This document shows, piece by piece, positions 55,477 through 63,395 of a stretch of DNA of 64,000 nt. The first letter of the stretch is position 1, and every line of letters begins with the position of its first letter. Source of the stretch: Chitiniphilus shinanonensis DSM 23277 (lineage in GTDB: Bacteria > Pseudomonadota > Gammaproteobacteria > Burkholderiales > Chitinibacteraceae). The translations under genes and the position numbers were made by a program. The notes under the pieces were generated by a model. It ran no database searches. It was given only the letters and a program-made list of their open reading frames with translations, and was not told the origin of the DNA. The DNA lies in the NCBI RefSeq assembly GCF_000374805.1, contig NZ_KB895335.1, positions 1-64,000 of the forward strand, read 5' to 3'.

Positions 55477-56469
55477 ATGCGCATTGCCGTATTCGACAGC
55501 AAACGATACGACCGTATCGCGCTGAACGACGCCAATCACGCCGGCCACGAGCTGGAGTTCTTCGACGACCGCCTCAACAAGAGCACCGTTCCCCTTGCCG
55601 CGGGCTTCGACGTGGTCTGCCCCTTCGTCAACGACCGGGTCGACGAAGCCACGCTCACCGAATTGAAACGCCTGGGCGTCGGCCACGTGGCGCTGCGCAG
55701 CGCCGGCTACAACGGCGTGGACATCGCCGCCGCCGCACGGCTGGGCATCGTGGTCACCCGCGTGCCCGCGTATTCGCCCGAAGCCGTGGCCGAGCACGTA
55801 TTCGCGCTGCTGCTCACGCTGGTGCGCAAGACCCATCGCGCCTTCAACCGCGTGCGCGACGCCAACTTCTCGCTCGACGGGCTGGTCGGCTTCAACCTGC
55901 ACGGCCGCACCTTCGGCGTGGTCGGCGCAGGCAAGATCGGCCGCGCCGCGCTCGACATCGCCAACGGCTTCGGCATGAAGCTGCTGGCCTATGACCGCAC
56001 CCCCGATCCCGCACTGGAACAGGCCGTCGGCTGCCGCTTCGTGCCACTGCCCGAATTGCTGGCACAGGCCGACATCGTCAGCCTGCACGCCCCGCTGTTC
56101 CCCGAAACCCGCCACATGATCAGCGCCGAATCGCTGGCGACCATGAAACGTGGCGCCGTCATCATCAACACCAGCCGCGGCGGCCTGATCGACTCCAGCG
56201 CCCTGCTCGATGCGCTCAAGAGCGGCCAGGTCGGCGGCGTGGGGCTGGATGTCTACGAATACGAGGAAGGCGTGTTTTTCGAGGATCTCTCGGGCTCGGC
56301 GGTGCAGGACGACGTGCTGGCGCGGCTGACCACCTTCCCCAACGTGGTCATCACCTCACACCAGGGCTTCCTGACCGACGAGGCGCTGGCGGCGATTGCC
56401 GAGACGGTGATGCAGAACGTGGCCGACTTCGCCGCCGGCAAACCGCTGGTCAACGCGGTACTGCCTTAG
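55477..56469 (+). CDS. ldhA: D-lactate dehydrogenase / D-2-hydroxyacid dehydrogenase
   Basis: 330 aa fermentative-type NAD-dependent enzyme. RIAVFDSKRYDR start, FGVVGAGKIGRAALDIA nucleotide site, INTSRGGLID (catalytic Arg), DVYEYEEGVFFEDLS (Glu) and ITSHQGFLT (His) match E. coli LdhA closely, including length (329 aa). It reduces pyruvate to D-lactate under oxygen limitation. The leader 55295-55476 shows no clear promoter pair. Confidence 0.93.
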   Translation: MRIAVFDSKRYDRIALNDANHAGHELEFFDDRLNKSTVPLAAGFDVVCPFVNDRVDEATLTELKRLGVGHVALRSAGYNGVDIAAAARLGIVVTRVPAYSPEAVAEHVFALLLTLVRKTHRAFNRVRDANFSLDGLVGFNLHGRTFGVVGAGKIGRAALDIANGFGMKLLAYDRTPDPALEQAVGCRFVPLPELLAQADIVSLHAPLFPETRHMISAESLATMKRGAVIINTSRGGLIDSSALLDALKSGQVGGVGLDVYEYEEGVFFEDLSGSAVQDDVLARLTTFPNVVITSHQGFLTDEALAAIAETVMQNVADFAAGKPLVNAVLP

Positions 56470-56510
56470 CGACCGGACCCGGCACGTTGCCGGCGTACCA
56501 GGCTTTACCG

Positions 56511-56536
56511 AGGCGGGCCCAGCCCGCCTTTTGTTT
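56511..56536 (+). terminator. rho-independent terminator after ldhA
   Basis: A 7-bp stem GGCGGGC/GCCCGCC with a 3-nt loop, then TTTTGTTT. Confidence 0.88.
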
Positions 56537-56617
56537 GGCCCGGCACAGGGAAATCGCCATCTCCACCCCCACCACGAATCGCTTATAGTCGCGAGCATCG
56601 TCCTTCATCCCCGCGTC

Positions 56618-58852
56618 ATGACTTCATCCCGCGTCCATCGCTGGCTGCCGCTCGTTCCCGGCCTGCTTGCCGCGCTGTTCACCCTGGCGTTCTCCGGCTA
56701 CCTGCTGCTGGCGCGGGGCGAGGCGGCGGAACAGCGGGCGGCGACGCTGGAGCAGGATCTGCTGTGGCAGAAGCAGGCGATCGAGCAGCAGATGAATGTC
56801 GACCGCGACGCGGTACAGGGGCTGGCGGCCACGCTGCTGGGCGCGGATTACGGCTCGCCGGTGTTCCAGGCGCGGGTGCTGTCGTTGTTGCAGACCAGCC
56901 CGGAGATCGTCGGCCTGTCGGTGCAGGACGGTCGCGGCCAGGTGGAATGGCATTCCACCCAGACGTCGCAATGGGCGCTGCCGTACCGGGGCGAGCCGGG
57001 CTGGGGCGAGTTGTGGATGTCGCACGGCCAGCCGCGCCTGCAATACGCCGCGGCCACGCCGGACCGGCGCCGCATGGTGGTGGTGGTGCTGGCGCTGGAT
57101 CGCCTGCTGCAACAACAGGTGCCGTGGTGGATCGCCCAGCGCTACCAGATGACGCTGTACGGCCCCGACCTGCTGCCGCTGGCGTCCAAGTACCAGCGCC
57201 AGCTCGACCTGGGCGGTGAAATCGGCCGCATCGCGCTGACCGAGCCGCCGCTGGGGCTGTCGCTGAAGGCCGAGGTCTACCAGACCCGTGCCCGCCCGGT
57301 GACGCTGGCGCTGCCGTGGGTGCTGTTCGCGCTGGCGCTGGCGATGCTGGCATCCACCTGGGCGCTGGGCCGCGTGATGCGGGTGCGCGAGGTGGCCGAG
57401 ATCCGCCTGCGTGCCGAGACCGCGCTGCGCAAGGCGATGGAGGATTCGCTGGTCACCGGCCTGCGCGCCATGGACAAGCAGGGCCGCATCCTCTACGTGA
57501 ACCGCGCGTTCTGCGAGATGGTGGGCTATCGCGCCGAGGAGCTGATCGGCCACCATCCGCCGATGCCGTACTGGCCGCCCGAAGAGCTGGAGCGCTGCGA
57601 AGCGGTGTTCGAATCCATCCTCGGCGGGCGGCTCGACCCCAACGGCTTCGCGGTGCGCTTCATGCGGCGCAACGGCGAGCGCTTCGACGTGCGGGTCTAC
57701 GCCTCGCGCCTGATCGACGGCGAGGGCGAGCACATCGGCTGGATGGGCTCGATGTACGACATCACCGAGCTGCGCCGCGAACGCGAGGCGTTGCAGGCGT
57801 CGCACGAGCGCTTCGTCACCGTGATGAACGGGCTGGATGCGGCGGTGGCGGTGAGCGATGCGCAGACCGGCGAGCTGCTGATGAGCAACCAGCAGTTCGA
57901 CCGCGCGTTCGGTCTGCCCGACTGGCGCGGCCGCTGCTGCGTACTGCCGTTCGTGCCGCGCCGCAGCGAGCCGCCGGTGGATACCGAGTGGTACGACGGC
58001 TACCGCCAGCACTGGTACCAGGTGAAAAGCCGGCAGAGCGTGTGGGTGGACGGCAGCGCGGTGTGGCTGGAGATCGCCACCGACATCACCGCGCTCAAGA
58101 CCGCATCCGAGCGCGAACGCCGGCAGAACGAGACGCTGCAACAGACCGCGCGCCTGATCAGCATGGGCGAGATGGCGTCCAGCCTGGCGCACGAACTGAA
58201 CCAGCCGCTGGGCGCCATCGCCAGCTACGCCAGCGGCTGCCGCAACATCCTGGCCGCGCCGGCGCCCAATCTCACCCAGCTGGACCAGGCCATCGACAAG
58301 ATGGCGGAGCAGGCCAAGCGCGCCGGGCACATCATCCGCGGCATCCGCGAGTTCGTGCAGCGCCGCGCGCCGCACCGCAAGCGCTGCGACATCGGTACTC
58401 TGCTCGACACCGTGCTCGGCCTGCTGGGGCACGAAATCGTCCGCCGCGGGGTCGATGTGTCCATCGCCCAGTCCGAGGCATTGCCGCCGCTGTACGCCGA
58501 CGCGGTGATGCTGGAGCAGGTGCTGTTCAACCTGATCAAGAACGCGCTGGAGGCGATGGACAGCGCCCCGCCCGAGCGACGCCAGCTGGCGATCTCGCTG
58601 TCGCGCCACAACGGCGCGCTCAAGGTGGTGATCGCCGACCGCGGCACTGGCATCGCGCCGGAACAACTGGAACAATTGTTCAAGCCCTTCTTCACCACCA
58701 AGGACAGCGGCATGGGCATGGGGCTGAACATCTGCCGCTCCATCATCGAACACCACCACGGCCGGCTGTGGGCCGAGGCCAACCCCGGCGGCGGCTGCCG
58801 CTTCGTCTTTACCGTACCGTTCAGCGAGGAGACCGACGCACATGAACCCTAA
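56618..58852 (+). CDS. membrane sensor histidine kinase with PAS domains (FixL/DctS-like)
   Basis: 744 aa. First transmembrane helix about 10-33, a periplasmic domain of about 200 residues, second helix about 230-250. A PAS domain follows (MDKQGRILYVNRAFCEMVGY) with a PAC-like tail, then a second, shorter PAS-like region. HisKA holds phospho-acceptor H525 in SSLAHELNQPLGAIASYA. The HATPase has GTGIAPEQLEQLFKPFFTTK and GMGLNICRSIIEHHHG. The periplasmic sensor may detect a C4-dicarboxylate-like or other small ligand (inference from DctS-like layout). It overlaps its response regulator by 11 bp. The ATG at 56618 is preferred over an in-frame start at 56531. Confidence 0.9.
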   Translation: MTSSRVHRWLPLVPGLLAALFTLAFSGYLLLARGEAAEQRAATLEQDLLWQKQAIEQQMNVDRDAVQGLAATLLGADYGSPVFQARVLSLLQTSPEIVGLSVQDGRGQVEWHSTQTSQWALPYRGEPGWGELWMSHGQPRLQYAAATPDRRRMVVVVLALDRLLQQQVPWWIAQRYQMTLYGPDLLPLASKYQRQLDLGGEIGRIALTEPPLGLSLKAEVYQTRARPVTLALPWVLFALALAMLASTWALGRVMRVREVAEIRLRAETALRKAMEDSLVTGLRAMDKQGRILYVNRAFCEMVGYRAEELIGHHPPMPYWPPEELERCEAVFESILGGRLDPNGFAVRFMRRNGERFDVRVYASRLIDGEGEHIGWMGSMYDITELRREREALQASHERFVTVMNGLDAAVAVSDAQTGELLMSNQQFDRAFGLPDWRGRCCVLPFVPRRSEPPVDTEWYDGYRQHWYQVKSRQSVWVDGSAVWLEIATDITALKTASERERRQNETLQQTARLISMGEMASSLAHELNQPLGAIASYASGCRNILAAPAPNLTQLDQAIDKMAEQAKRAGHIIRGIREFVQRRAPHRKRCDIGTLLDTVLGLLGHEIVRRGVDVSIAQSEALPPLYADAVMLEQVLFNLIKNALEAMDSAPPERRQLAISLSRHNGALKVVIADRGTGIAPEQLEQLFKPFFTTKDSGMGMGLNICRSIIEHHHGRLWAEANPGGGCRFVFTVPFSEETDAHEP

Positions 58853-59459
58853 CCGAAGGATTGCCATCGTCGACGACGACGACGCCCTGCGCGACGCGCT
58901 GGTGTGGCTGTTCTCCACGCGCAATCACGAGGCCCAGGCCTTTGCCAGCGCCGAGGCGCTGCTGGCCGACTACAGCCCCGATCGCTTCGGTTGCCTGCTG
59001 CTGGACGTGCGCATGCCCGGCATGGGCGGCATCGAGCTGTTCGCCCGGCTCAAGGAATTCACCTACGTGCCGCCGGTGATCTTCCTCACCGGCCACGGCG
59101 ACGTGCCGATGGCCGTCTCGGCGCTCAAGGGCGGCGCGGCCGATTTCGTCGAGAAGCCGTTCAACGACAACGACATCGTCGATCTGGTCGAGAAGGCGCT
59201 GGCCGACGACGCCACGCACCGCGACGCCTGGCACGCCCGCAGCCAGGTCGAGGGCCGGCTGGCGGCGCTGACCCCGCGCGAGCGCGAGGTGATGAAGCTG
59301 ATCCTCACCGGTCGCCTGAACAAGCAGATCGCCGACGACCTGTCGATCTCGATGAAGACGGTGGAAGTGCACCGCGCGCGCATCCTGGAAAAGATGCACG
59401 TGAAGACCGCCATGGAGCTGGCGGCGCTGCTGCGCGATGCCGGCGTGGAGGCTCAGTAG
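58842..59459 (+). CDS. FixJ/NarL-type response regulator
   Basis: 205 aa. Receiver domain 1-120 with acidic triad DDDD (11-14), phospho-acceptor D55 in LLLDVRMPGMGG, and K in FVEKPF. The LuxR-type HTH is at about 138-200 (LTPREREVMKLILTGRLNKQ). It pairs with the overlapping kinase gene. Target genes are not evident; nearest genes are an orphan coiled-coil protein downstream and ldhA upstream. Confidence 0.92.
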   Translation: MNPNRRIAIVDDDDALRDALVWLFSTRNHEAQAFASAEALLADYSPDRFGCLLLDVRMPGMGGIELFARLKEFTYVPPVIFLTGHGDVPMAVSALKGGAADFVEKPFNDNDIVDLVEKALADDATHRDAWHARSQVEGRLAALTPREREVMKLILTGRLNKQIADDLSISMKTVEVHRARILEKMHVKTAMELAALLRDAGVEAQ

Positions 59460-59529
59460 CCGCCAACACGCCGGTGAACCAGTCCGCGCCGCCGCCATCG
59501 AACCACGCATGTCGTCACCGGAGCACCGC

Positions 59530-59895
59530 ATGGCAATGAACTGGCTGGCCGCCATTCCCTGGGCGGTCCTGATCGAGAACGCGCCGCGCATCCTGGACGC
59601 GAGCAAGAAGCTGTTCAAGCGCACCCAGGCCATGCCCCCGCCACCGCCGGCCGAGATCGTGATCAACCCGGCGGGCGGCACCGAAGCGCGCCTGGCCACG
59701 CTGGAAGCGGTGGTCGAGGAAAACCGCCGCGAACTGCGCGAGCTGCACACGCGCCAGCAGGAAAGCGTGCGGCTGATCGAGGAGCTGGCGCAGCAGAACG
59801 CCCAGCTCACCCTGCGGCTGCGTCGCCAATACCGCCAGTTGCTGGTGGTCGGCGTGGTGCTGCTGGGCACGCTGCTCTACCTGGCGCTGCGCTGA
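59530..59895 (+). CDS. small coiled-coil protein with C-terminal membrane anchor
   Basis: 121 aa. A hydrophobic N-terminal patch (NWLAAIPWAVLIENAP), a Pro-rich spacer, a coiled coil (ATLEAVVEENRRELRELHTR and onward) and a terminal membrane helix (LLVVGVVLLGTLLYLAL). GGAG is 7 nt before the ATG at 59530; further in-frame ATGs exist at 59509 and 59536. No family recognised. It lies 70 bp after the response-regulator gene, possibly cotranscribed. Confidence 0.65.
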   Translation: MAMNWLAAIPWAVLIENAPRILDASKKLFKRTQAMPPPPPAEIVINPAGGTEARLATLEAVVEENRRELRELHTRQQESVRLIEELAQQNAQLTLRLRRQYRQLLVVGVVLLGTLLYLALR

Positions 59896-59922
59896 CCCCA
59901 TCCGGGCCCAGGCCCATCAACC

Positions 59923-59945
59923 CGCGCCTTCGGGCGCCTTTTTCG
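59923..59945 (+). terminator. rho-independent terminator before yaaA
   Basis: Stem GCGCC-TTCG-GGCGC followed by CTTTTTC. Confidence 0.78.
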
Positions 59946-59956
59946 TTCCGATTGCA

Positions 59957-60715
59957 ATGCTGATGTTGATCTCTCCGGCCAAGACGCTGGATTACACCTC
60001 TCCCCTGCCCACCGACCGCCACACCCAGCCCGCCTACCTGAAACAGGCCACCACCCTGGTGGGCCTGCTGCGCCGTCGCAGCCCGGCGCAACTGGCCGAG
60101 CTGATGTCGATCTCCGACCCACTGGCGGTGCTCAATGTCGGTCGCTTCCAGGCGTGGAAGAAGCCGTTCACGCCCGACAACGCCCGCGCCGCCGTGTTCG
60201 CCTTCAAGGGCGACGTCTACGAGGGGCTGGACGCCTACGCGCTCAACGACGCGCAACAGGGCTATCTGGCGCAGCACCTGCGCATCCTGTCCGGGCTGTA
60301 TGGCCTGCTGTCGCCGTTCGACCTGATCCAGCCGTACCGGCTGGAAATGGGCACCCGCCTGGAAAACCCGGCCGGCAAGGATCTCTATGCCTGGTGGGGC
60401 GACACGCTGGCGCGCGCGGTGAACAAGTTGAAACCCGGCGTGGTGGTCAACCTGGCCAGCGAGGAATACTTCAAATCGGTGGGCGCCGCCCGCCTCAAGG
60501 CACGGCTGGTCACCCCGGTGTTCGAGGATTTCAAGAACGGCCAGTACAAGATCATCAGCTTCCACGCCAAGCGTGCGCGGGGCCTGATGGTGCGCTATGC
60601 CGCGCAGCACGCCATCACCGATCCGGAACAACTCAAGGAATTCGACCTGGAAGGCTACGCCTACCAAGCCGCGGCCAGCGGGCCGGATCGCTGGGTATTC
60701 CGCCGCGCCGCCTGA
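59957..60715 (+). CDS. yaaA: peroxide stress protein YaaA
   Basis: 252 aa. It starts MLMLISPAKTLDYTSPLPT, as in E. coli YaaA, which fixes the start codon. Conserved segments include YEGLDAYALN, RILSGLYGLLSPFDLIQPYR and EYFKSV. E. coli YaaA limits intracellular free iron during hydrogen peroxide stress and has a DNA-binding fold. It directly follows a terminator, so its promoter would overlap the hairpin. Confidence 0.93.
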   Translation: MLMLISPAKTLDYTSPLPTDRHTQPAYLKQATTLVGLLRRRSPAQLAELMSISDPLAVLNVGRFQAWKKPFTPDNARAAVFAFKGDVYEGLDAYALNDAQQGYLAQHLRILSGLYGLLSPFDLIQPYRLEMGTRLENPAGKDLYAWWGDTLARAVNKLKPGVVVNLASEEYFKSVGAARLKARLVTPVFEDFKNGQYKIISFHAKRARGLMVRYAAQHAITDPEQLKEFDLEGYAYQAAASGPDRWVFRRAA

Positions 60716-60880
60716 GACACCCGCGCCACCAGCCCATCCTCCCGGCGCGAAGCACCGCGCCGTCATCGCCCTGAGCTATAACCAAGGGCGTTCCGCTTCG
60801 CGGGCGGTGGTGTGCTTCGGCCCGAACCGGAGTTCAACACGGCCCGAGCAGCATCCACGGTTGTTCACAAGGAGATCGAG

Positions 60881-61498
60881 ATGGCAACGAAGGTGCAAGT
60901 GGTGTTCTACAGCATGTACGGCCACATCTACCGCATGGCCGAGGCCGTGGCCGAAGGCGCGCGCGAAGCCGGCGCCGAAGTGACGTTGTTGCAGGTGCCG
61001 GAACTGGTGCCGCCGGAGGTGCTGGAAAAGAGCGGCGCCACCGCCGCGCGCGCCAGCTTCGCCCATGTGCCGGTCGCCACGGTGGACCAGTTGGCCGAGG
61101 CGGACGCCATCATCTTCGGGGCGCCCACCCGCTTCGGCAACATGTGTGCGCAGATGCGCAACTTCCTCGACCAGACCGGCGGCCTGTGGGCCAAGGGCGC
61201 GCTGATCGGCAAGGTGGGCAGCGTGTTCACCAGCACCGCCACCCAGCACGGCGGCCAGGAAACCACGCTCACCAGCTTTCATACCACGCTGCTGCACCAC
61301 GGGCTGGTCGTGGTTGGCGTGCCGTATTCCGAGGCCCGGCAGATGACGCTGGCCGAGATCAGCGGCGGCAGCCCCTACGGCGCCAGCACCATCACCGGCG
61401 GCGACGGCAGCCGCCAGCCGTCGGACAACGAACTGGCCATCGCCCGTTTCCAGGGCAAGCACGTGGCCGGGATCGCCGCCAGGCTGGCACAGCGCTGA
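60881..61498 (+). CDS. wrbA: NAD(P)H:quinone oxidoreductase WrbA
   Basis: 205 aa flavodoxin-like protein. [20 protein letters not shown] is the FMN phosphate loop, [20 protein letters not shown] binds the flavin ring, and [15 protein letters not shown] completes the site. Two-electron reduction of quinones protects from redox cycling. AAGGAG lies 6 nt before the ATG at 60881. It is 165 bp after yaaA, so two oxidative-stress genes sit together. Confidence 0.94.
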   Translation: MATKVQVVFYSMYGHIYRMAEAVAEGAREAGAEVTLLQVPELVPPEVLEKSGATAARASFAHVPVATVDQLAEADAIIFGAPTRFGNMCAQMRNFLDQTGGLWAKGALIGKVGSVFTSTATQHGGQETTLTSFHTTLLHHGLVVVGVPYSEARQMTLAEISGGSPYGASTITGGDGSRQPSDNELAIARFQGKHVAGIAARLAQR

Positions 61499-61516
61499 GC
61501 GGGTGTCGGAGTCAAG

Positions 61517-61542
61517 AAAAAGGGGCCGCTCGGCCCCTTTTT
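61517..61542. terminator. bidirectional terminator between wrbA and the EAL-HDOD gene
   Basis: AAAAAGGGGCCG/CGGCCCCTTTTT with a very short loop works for both convergent genes. Confidence 0.88.
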
Positions 61543-61558
61543 CCATGGTGCGCCCGCA

Positions 61559-62824
61559 TCATCCCACCGCCTGCCTGCCCACGTCGGTGGACCACTGCAT
61601 CGCTTCCACCTGGATACGATTGATCGTCGGCAACTCCAGCATCGGCTCGGTGGCCATCCATTGGCGCACCGCCAGCACGTCGCCGTTCTCCGCCGCCACC
61701 GTCAGCGCCAGCCAGGCGCCCATGCGGCTGGCGTGCGGCGAACCCAGCAGCGCCGTCTGCACCTCGACGTTGAGGTTCAGCTCGGGCAGCAGTTCCACCA
61801 GCGGCCGGCCGAACAAGGCGTCGAGCAGCGACAGCAGCCCCGCCAGGAACGCCTTGTCCGCCAGCTTCTGATCGCGCGGCACCAGCGTCTGCGCCAGCCG
61901 CTCCATGAAGCGGGCGCGACAGACGACGGTATGCAGCAGCGCGTCGCCGCCTTCGGGATTGCCGCCCTGGGCAAACATCAGGATCTGCAACCAGCGGAAC
62001 AACTGGCGCAGGCCGAGCAGGGTGATGGCATGGCGCACGCTGGAGATGCGCACCGGCAGGCCGCAGGCCACCGAGTTCACCAGCTTGAGCAGGCCCAGCG
62101 CCAGATTGGGCGCGCGCTTGAACGCCAGTTCCAGCTCCTCGATATCGGCGTCATCCTGCAACAGCCCCAGCAGCGACAGCAACTGCGTCTGCGCCGGGTT
62201 GAGGCGCCGCCCCGACAGGATGGTCGGCCGCGCGAAGTAGTAGCCCTGGAACAGGTCGAAGCCCAGATCGCTGCAATGCCGCTGCATCTCCGGGCTGGCC
62301 ACCTTTTCCGCCAGCAGCTGGATCGGCCGCTGGCGCATCTGCTCGGCCACATGGCGCAACTTGGCCACCAGCGGCGCCAGCTCGTCGAACGGCACCAGCA
62401 TCACATCCACCTTGATCACATCGATCAGCGACAGCAGCGGCAGGTGGCCGGGCTCCAGCGCGACCAGATCGTCGAGCGCCAGGCGATAACCCAAAGCATG
62501 CAGTTCGGCGCAACGGTGATAAAGCTCGTCGTTCAGCGCGATGGTTTCCAGCAGTTCCAGCACCACGCGGTCGGCGGGCAGCAGCTCGATCAGGTCGGAG
62601 AACAGCAGTTCGTCGTTGACGTTGATGAAGGCGGAACGTCCCTCCAGCGCGCCGGCGAGGCCGAGGTCGGTGAAGGTGTGGTTGATGACCGCCGCGCTGG
62701 CCGCCAGGTCGTCGGTGACCTGCGCATGATCGAGGCCACCGTCGCGGAACAGCAGTTCGTAGGCCACCAGTTGGCGCTGCCGGTTGATGATGGGCTGCCG
62801 CCCCAGGAAGAACAGTTCTTCCAT
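61559..62824 (-). CDS. EAL-HDOD domain protein (YuxH-like)
   Basis: 421 aa, cytoplasmic. The N-terminal EAL-like domain (1 to about 205) starts FFLGRQPIINRQRQLVAYEL; the signature is ELL, with ELLET, LALDDL, IKVDVM and LLAEKV at the other active-site positions, so several catalytic residues are altered and c-di-GMP hydrolysis is doubtful. The C-terminal HDOD domain (about 210-400) has LLKLVNSVACGLPVRISSVRHAI. Such proteins act in signalling, often in motility or twitching control. The ATG at 62824 is favoured over an in-frame start at 62965. Confidence 0.88.
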   Translation of the reverse strand: MEELFFLGRQPIINRQRQLVAYELLFRDGGLDHAQVTDDLAASAAVINHTFTDLGLAGALEGRSAFINVNDELLFSDLIELLPADRVVLELLETIALNDELYHRCAELHALGYRLALDDLVALEPGHLPLLSLIDVIKVDVMLVPFDELAPLVAKLRHVAEQMRQRPIQLLAEKVASPEMQRHCSDLGFDLFQGYYFARPTILSGRRLNPAQTQLLSLLGLLQDDADIEELELAFKRAPNLALGLLKLVNSVACGLPVRISSVRHAITLLGLRQLFRWLQILMFAQGGNPEGGDALLHTVVCRARFMERLAQTLVPRDQKLADKAFLAGLLSLLDALFGRPLVELLPELNLNVEVQTALLGSPHASRMGAWLALTVAAENGDVLAVRQWMATEPMLELPTINRIQVEAMQWSTDVGRQAVG

Positions 62825-62856
62825 ATCTGATGCCCCGCTCGGAGAGTGTGCTGAGA

Positions 62857-62884
62857 GCCTGTTCAAAATCTTTTCACGGCAGCG
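62857..62884. repeat. dispersed GCCTGTTCAA..CAGCG repeat, copy B
   Basis: It matches copy A (7648-7675) at nearly all 28 positions. The surrounding gap 62825-63090 also has the palindrome AAACTG-T-CAGTTT near 63014-63028; no gene is apparent. Confidence 0.65.
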
Positions 62885-63090
62885 CCGGGATCGATTCACC
62901 GTAGAGCGTGTTCGCCCGTCCGGTGCCACAGATGTATGCATTCGCAGGCCGGATGGAGAAAACACAGCTTCCCGGACCGGCAGGCCCGCCCGGCGCCGCC
63001 GCTGGCGTCCTGAAAACTGTCAGTTTCCACTCCTTGGTGCCAGACAAGCCCGCGCACCCGGCAACGGCCCGCCAAGGGGATGGGACTCGC

Positions 63091-63387
63091 TCAGCCGAGA
63101 TCGCAGTGCGGGCAGCGGTAATAGCGGACGTAGCAGTTGGTCGGGCAGAACTCGGTGGCGCCGCCGCAGCGGGCACAACGGCCGTCGTGGCTGCGCAACG
63201 CGCGGCGCCAGACATGCAGCCCCAGCCCGAACCGCCAGCCACCGGCGATGAGCGCCACCACGCCCAGCGCCGCCGCCACATCGGCGACCGCGCCATGCAG
63301 CGACACCGCAACCCCGGCCGCCACGCCGCCGACCAGCCAGGCCGCGGCACCTTCGCTGAAACGATGGAGCACCTGCTGCCTGGACAC
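63091..63387 (-). CDS. small membrane protein with zinc ribbon
   Basis: 98 aa with a GTG start (63385-63387). GAGG about 6 nt upstream overlaps the stop region of the LysR gene. Two hydrophobic helices (AAWLVGGVAAGVAVSL and VAAALGVVALIAGGW) are followed by a cytoplasmic zinc-ribbon-like cluster: CARCGG..FCPTNC..RCPHC. It ends two residues after the last Cys pair. It is probably cotranscribed with the regulator 8 bp upstream. No family recognised. Confidence 0.68.
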   Translation of the reverse strand: MSRQQVLHRFSEGAAAWLVGGVAAGVAVSLHGAVADVAAALGVVALIAGGWRFGLGLHVWRRALRSHDGRCARCGGATEFCPTNCYVRYYRCPHCDLG

Positions 63388-63395
63388 ACGCCACC

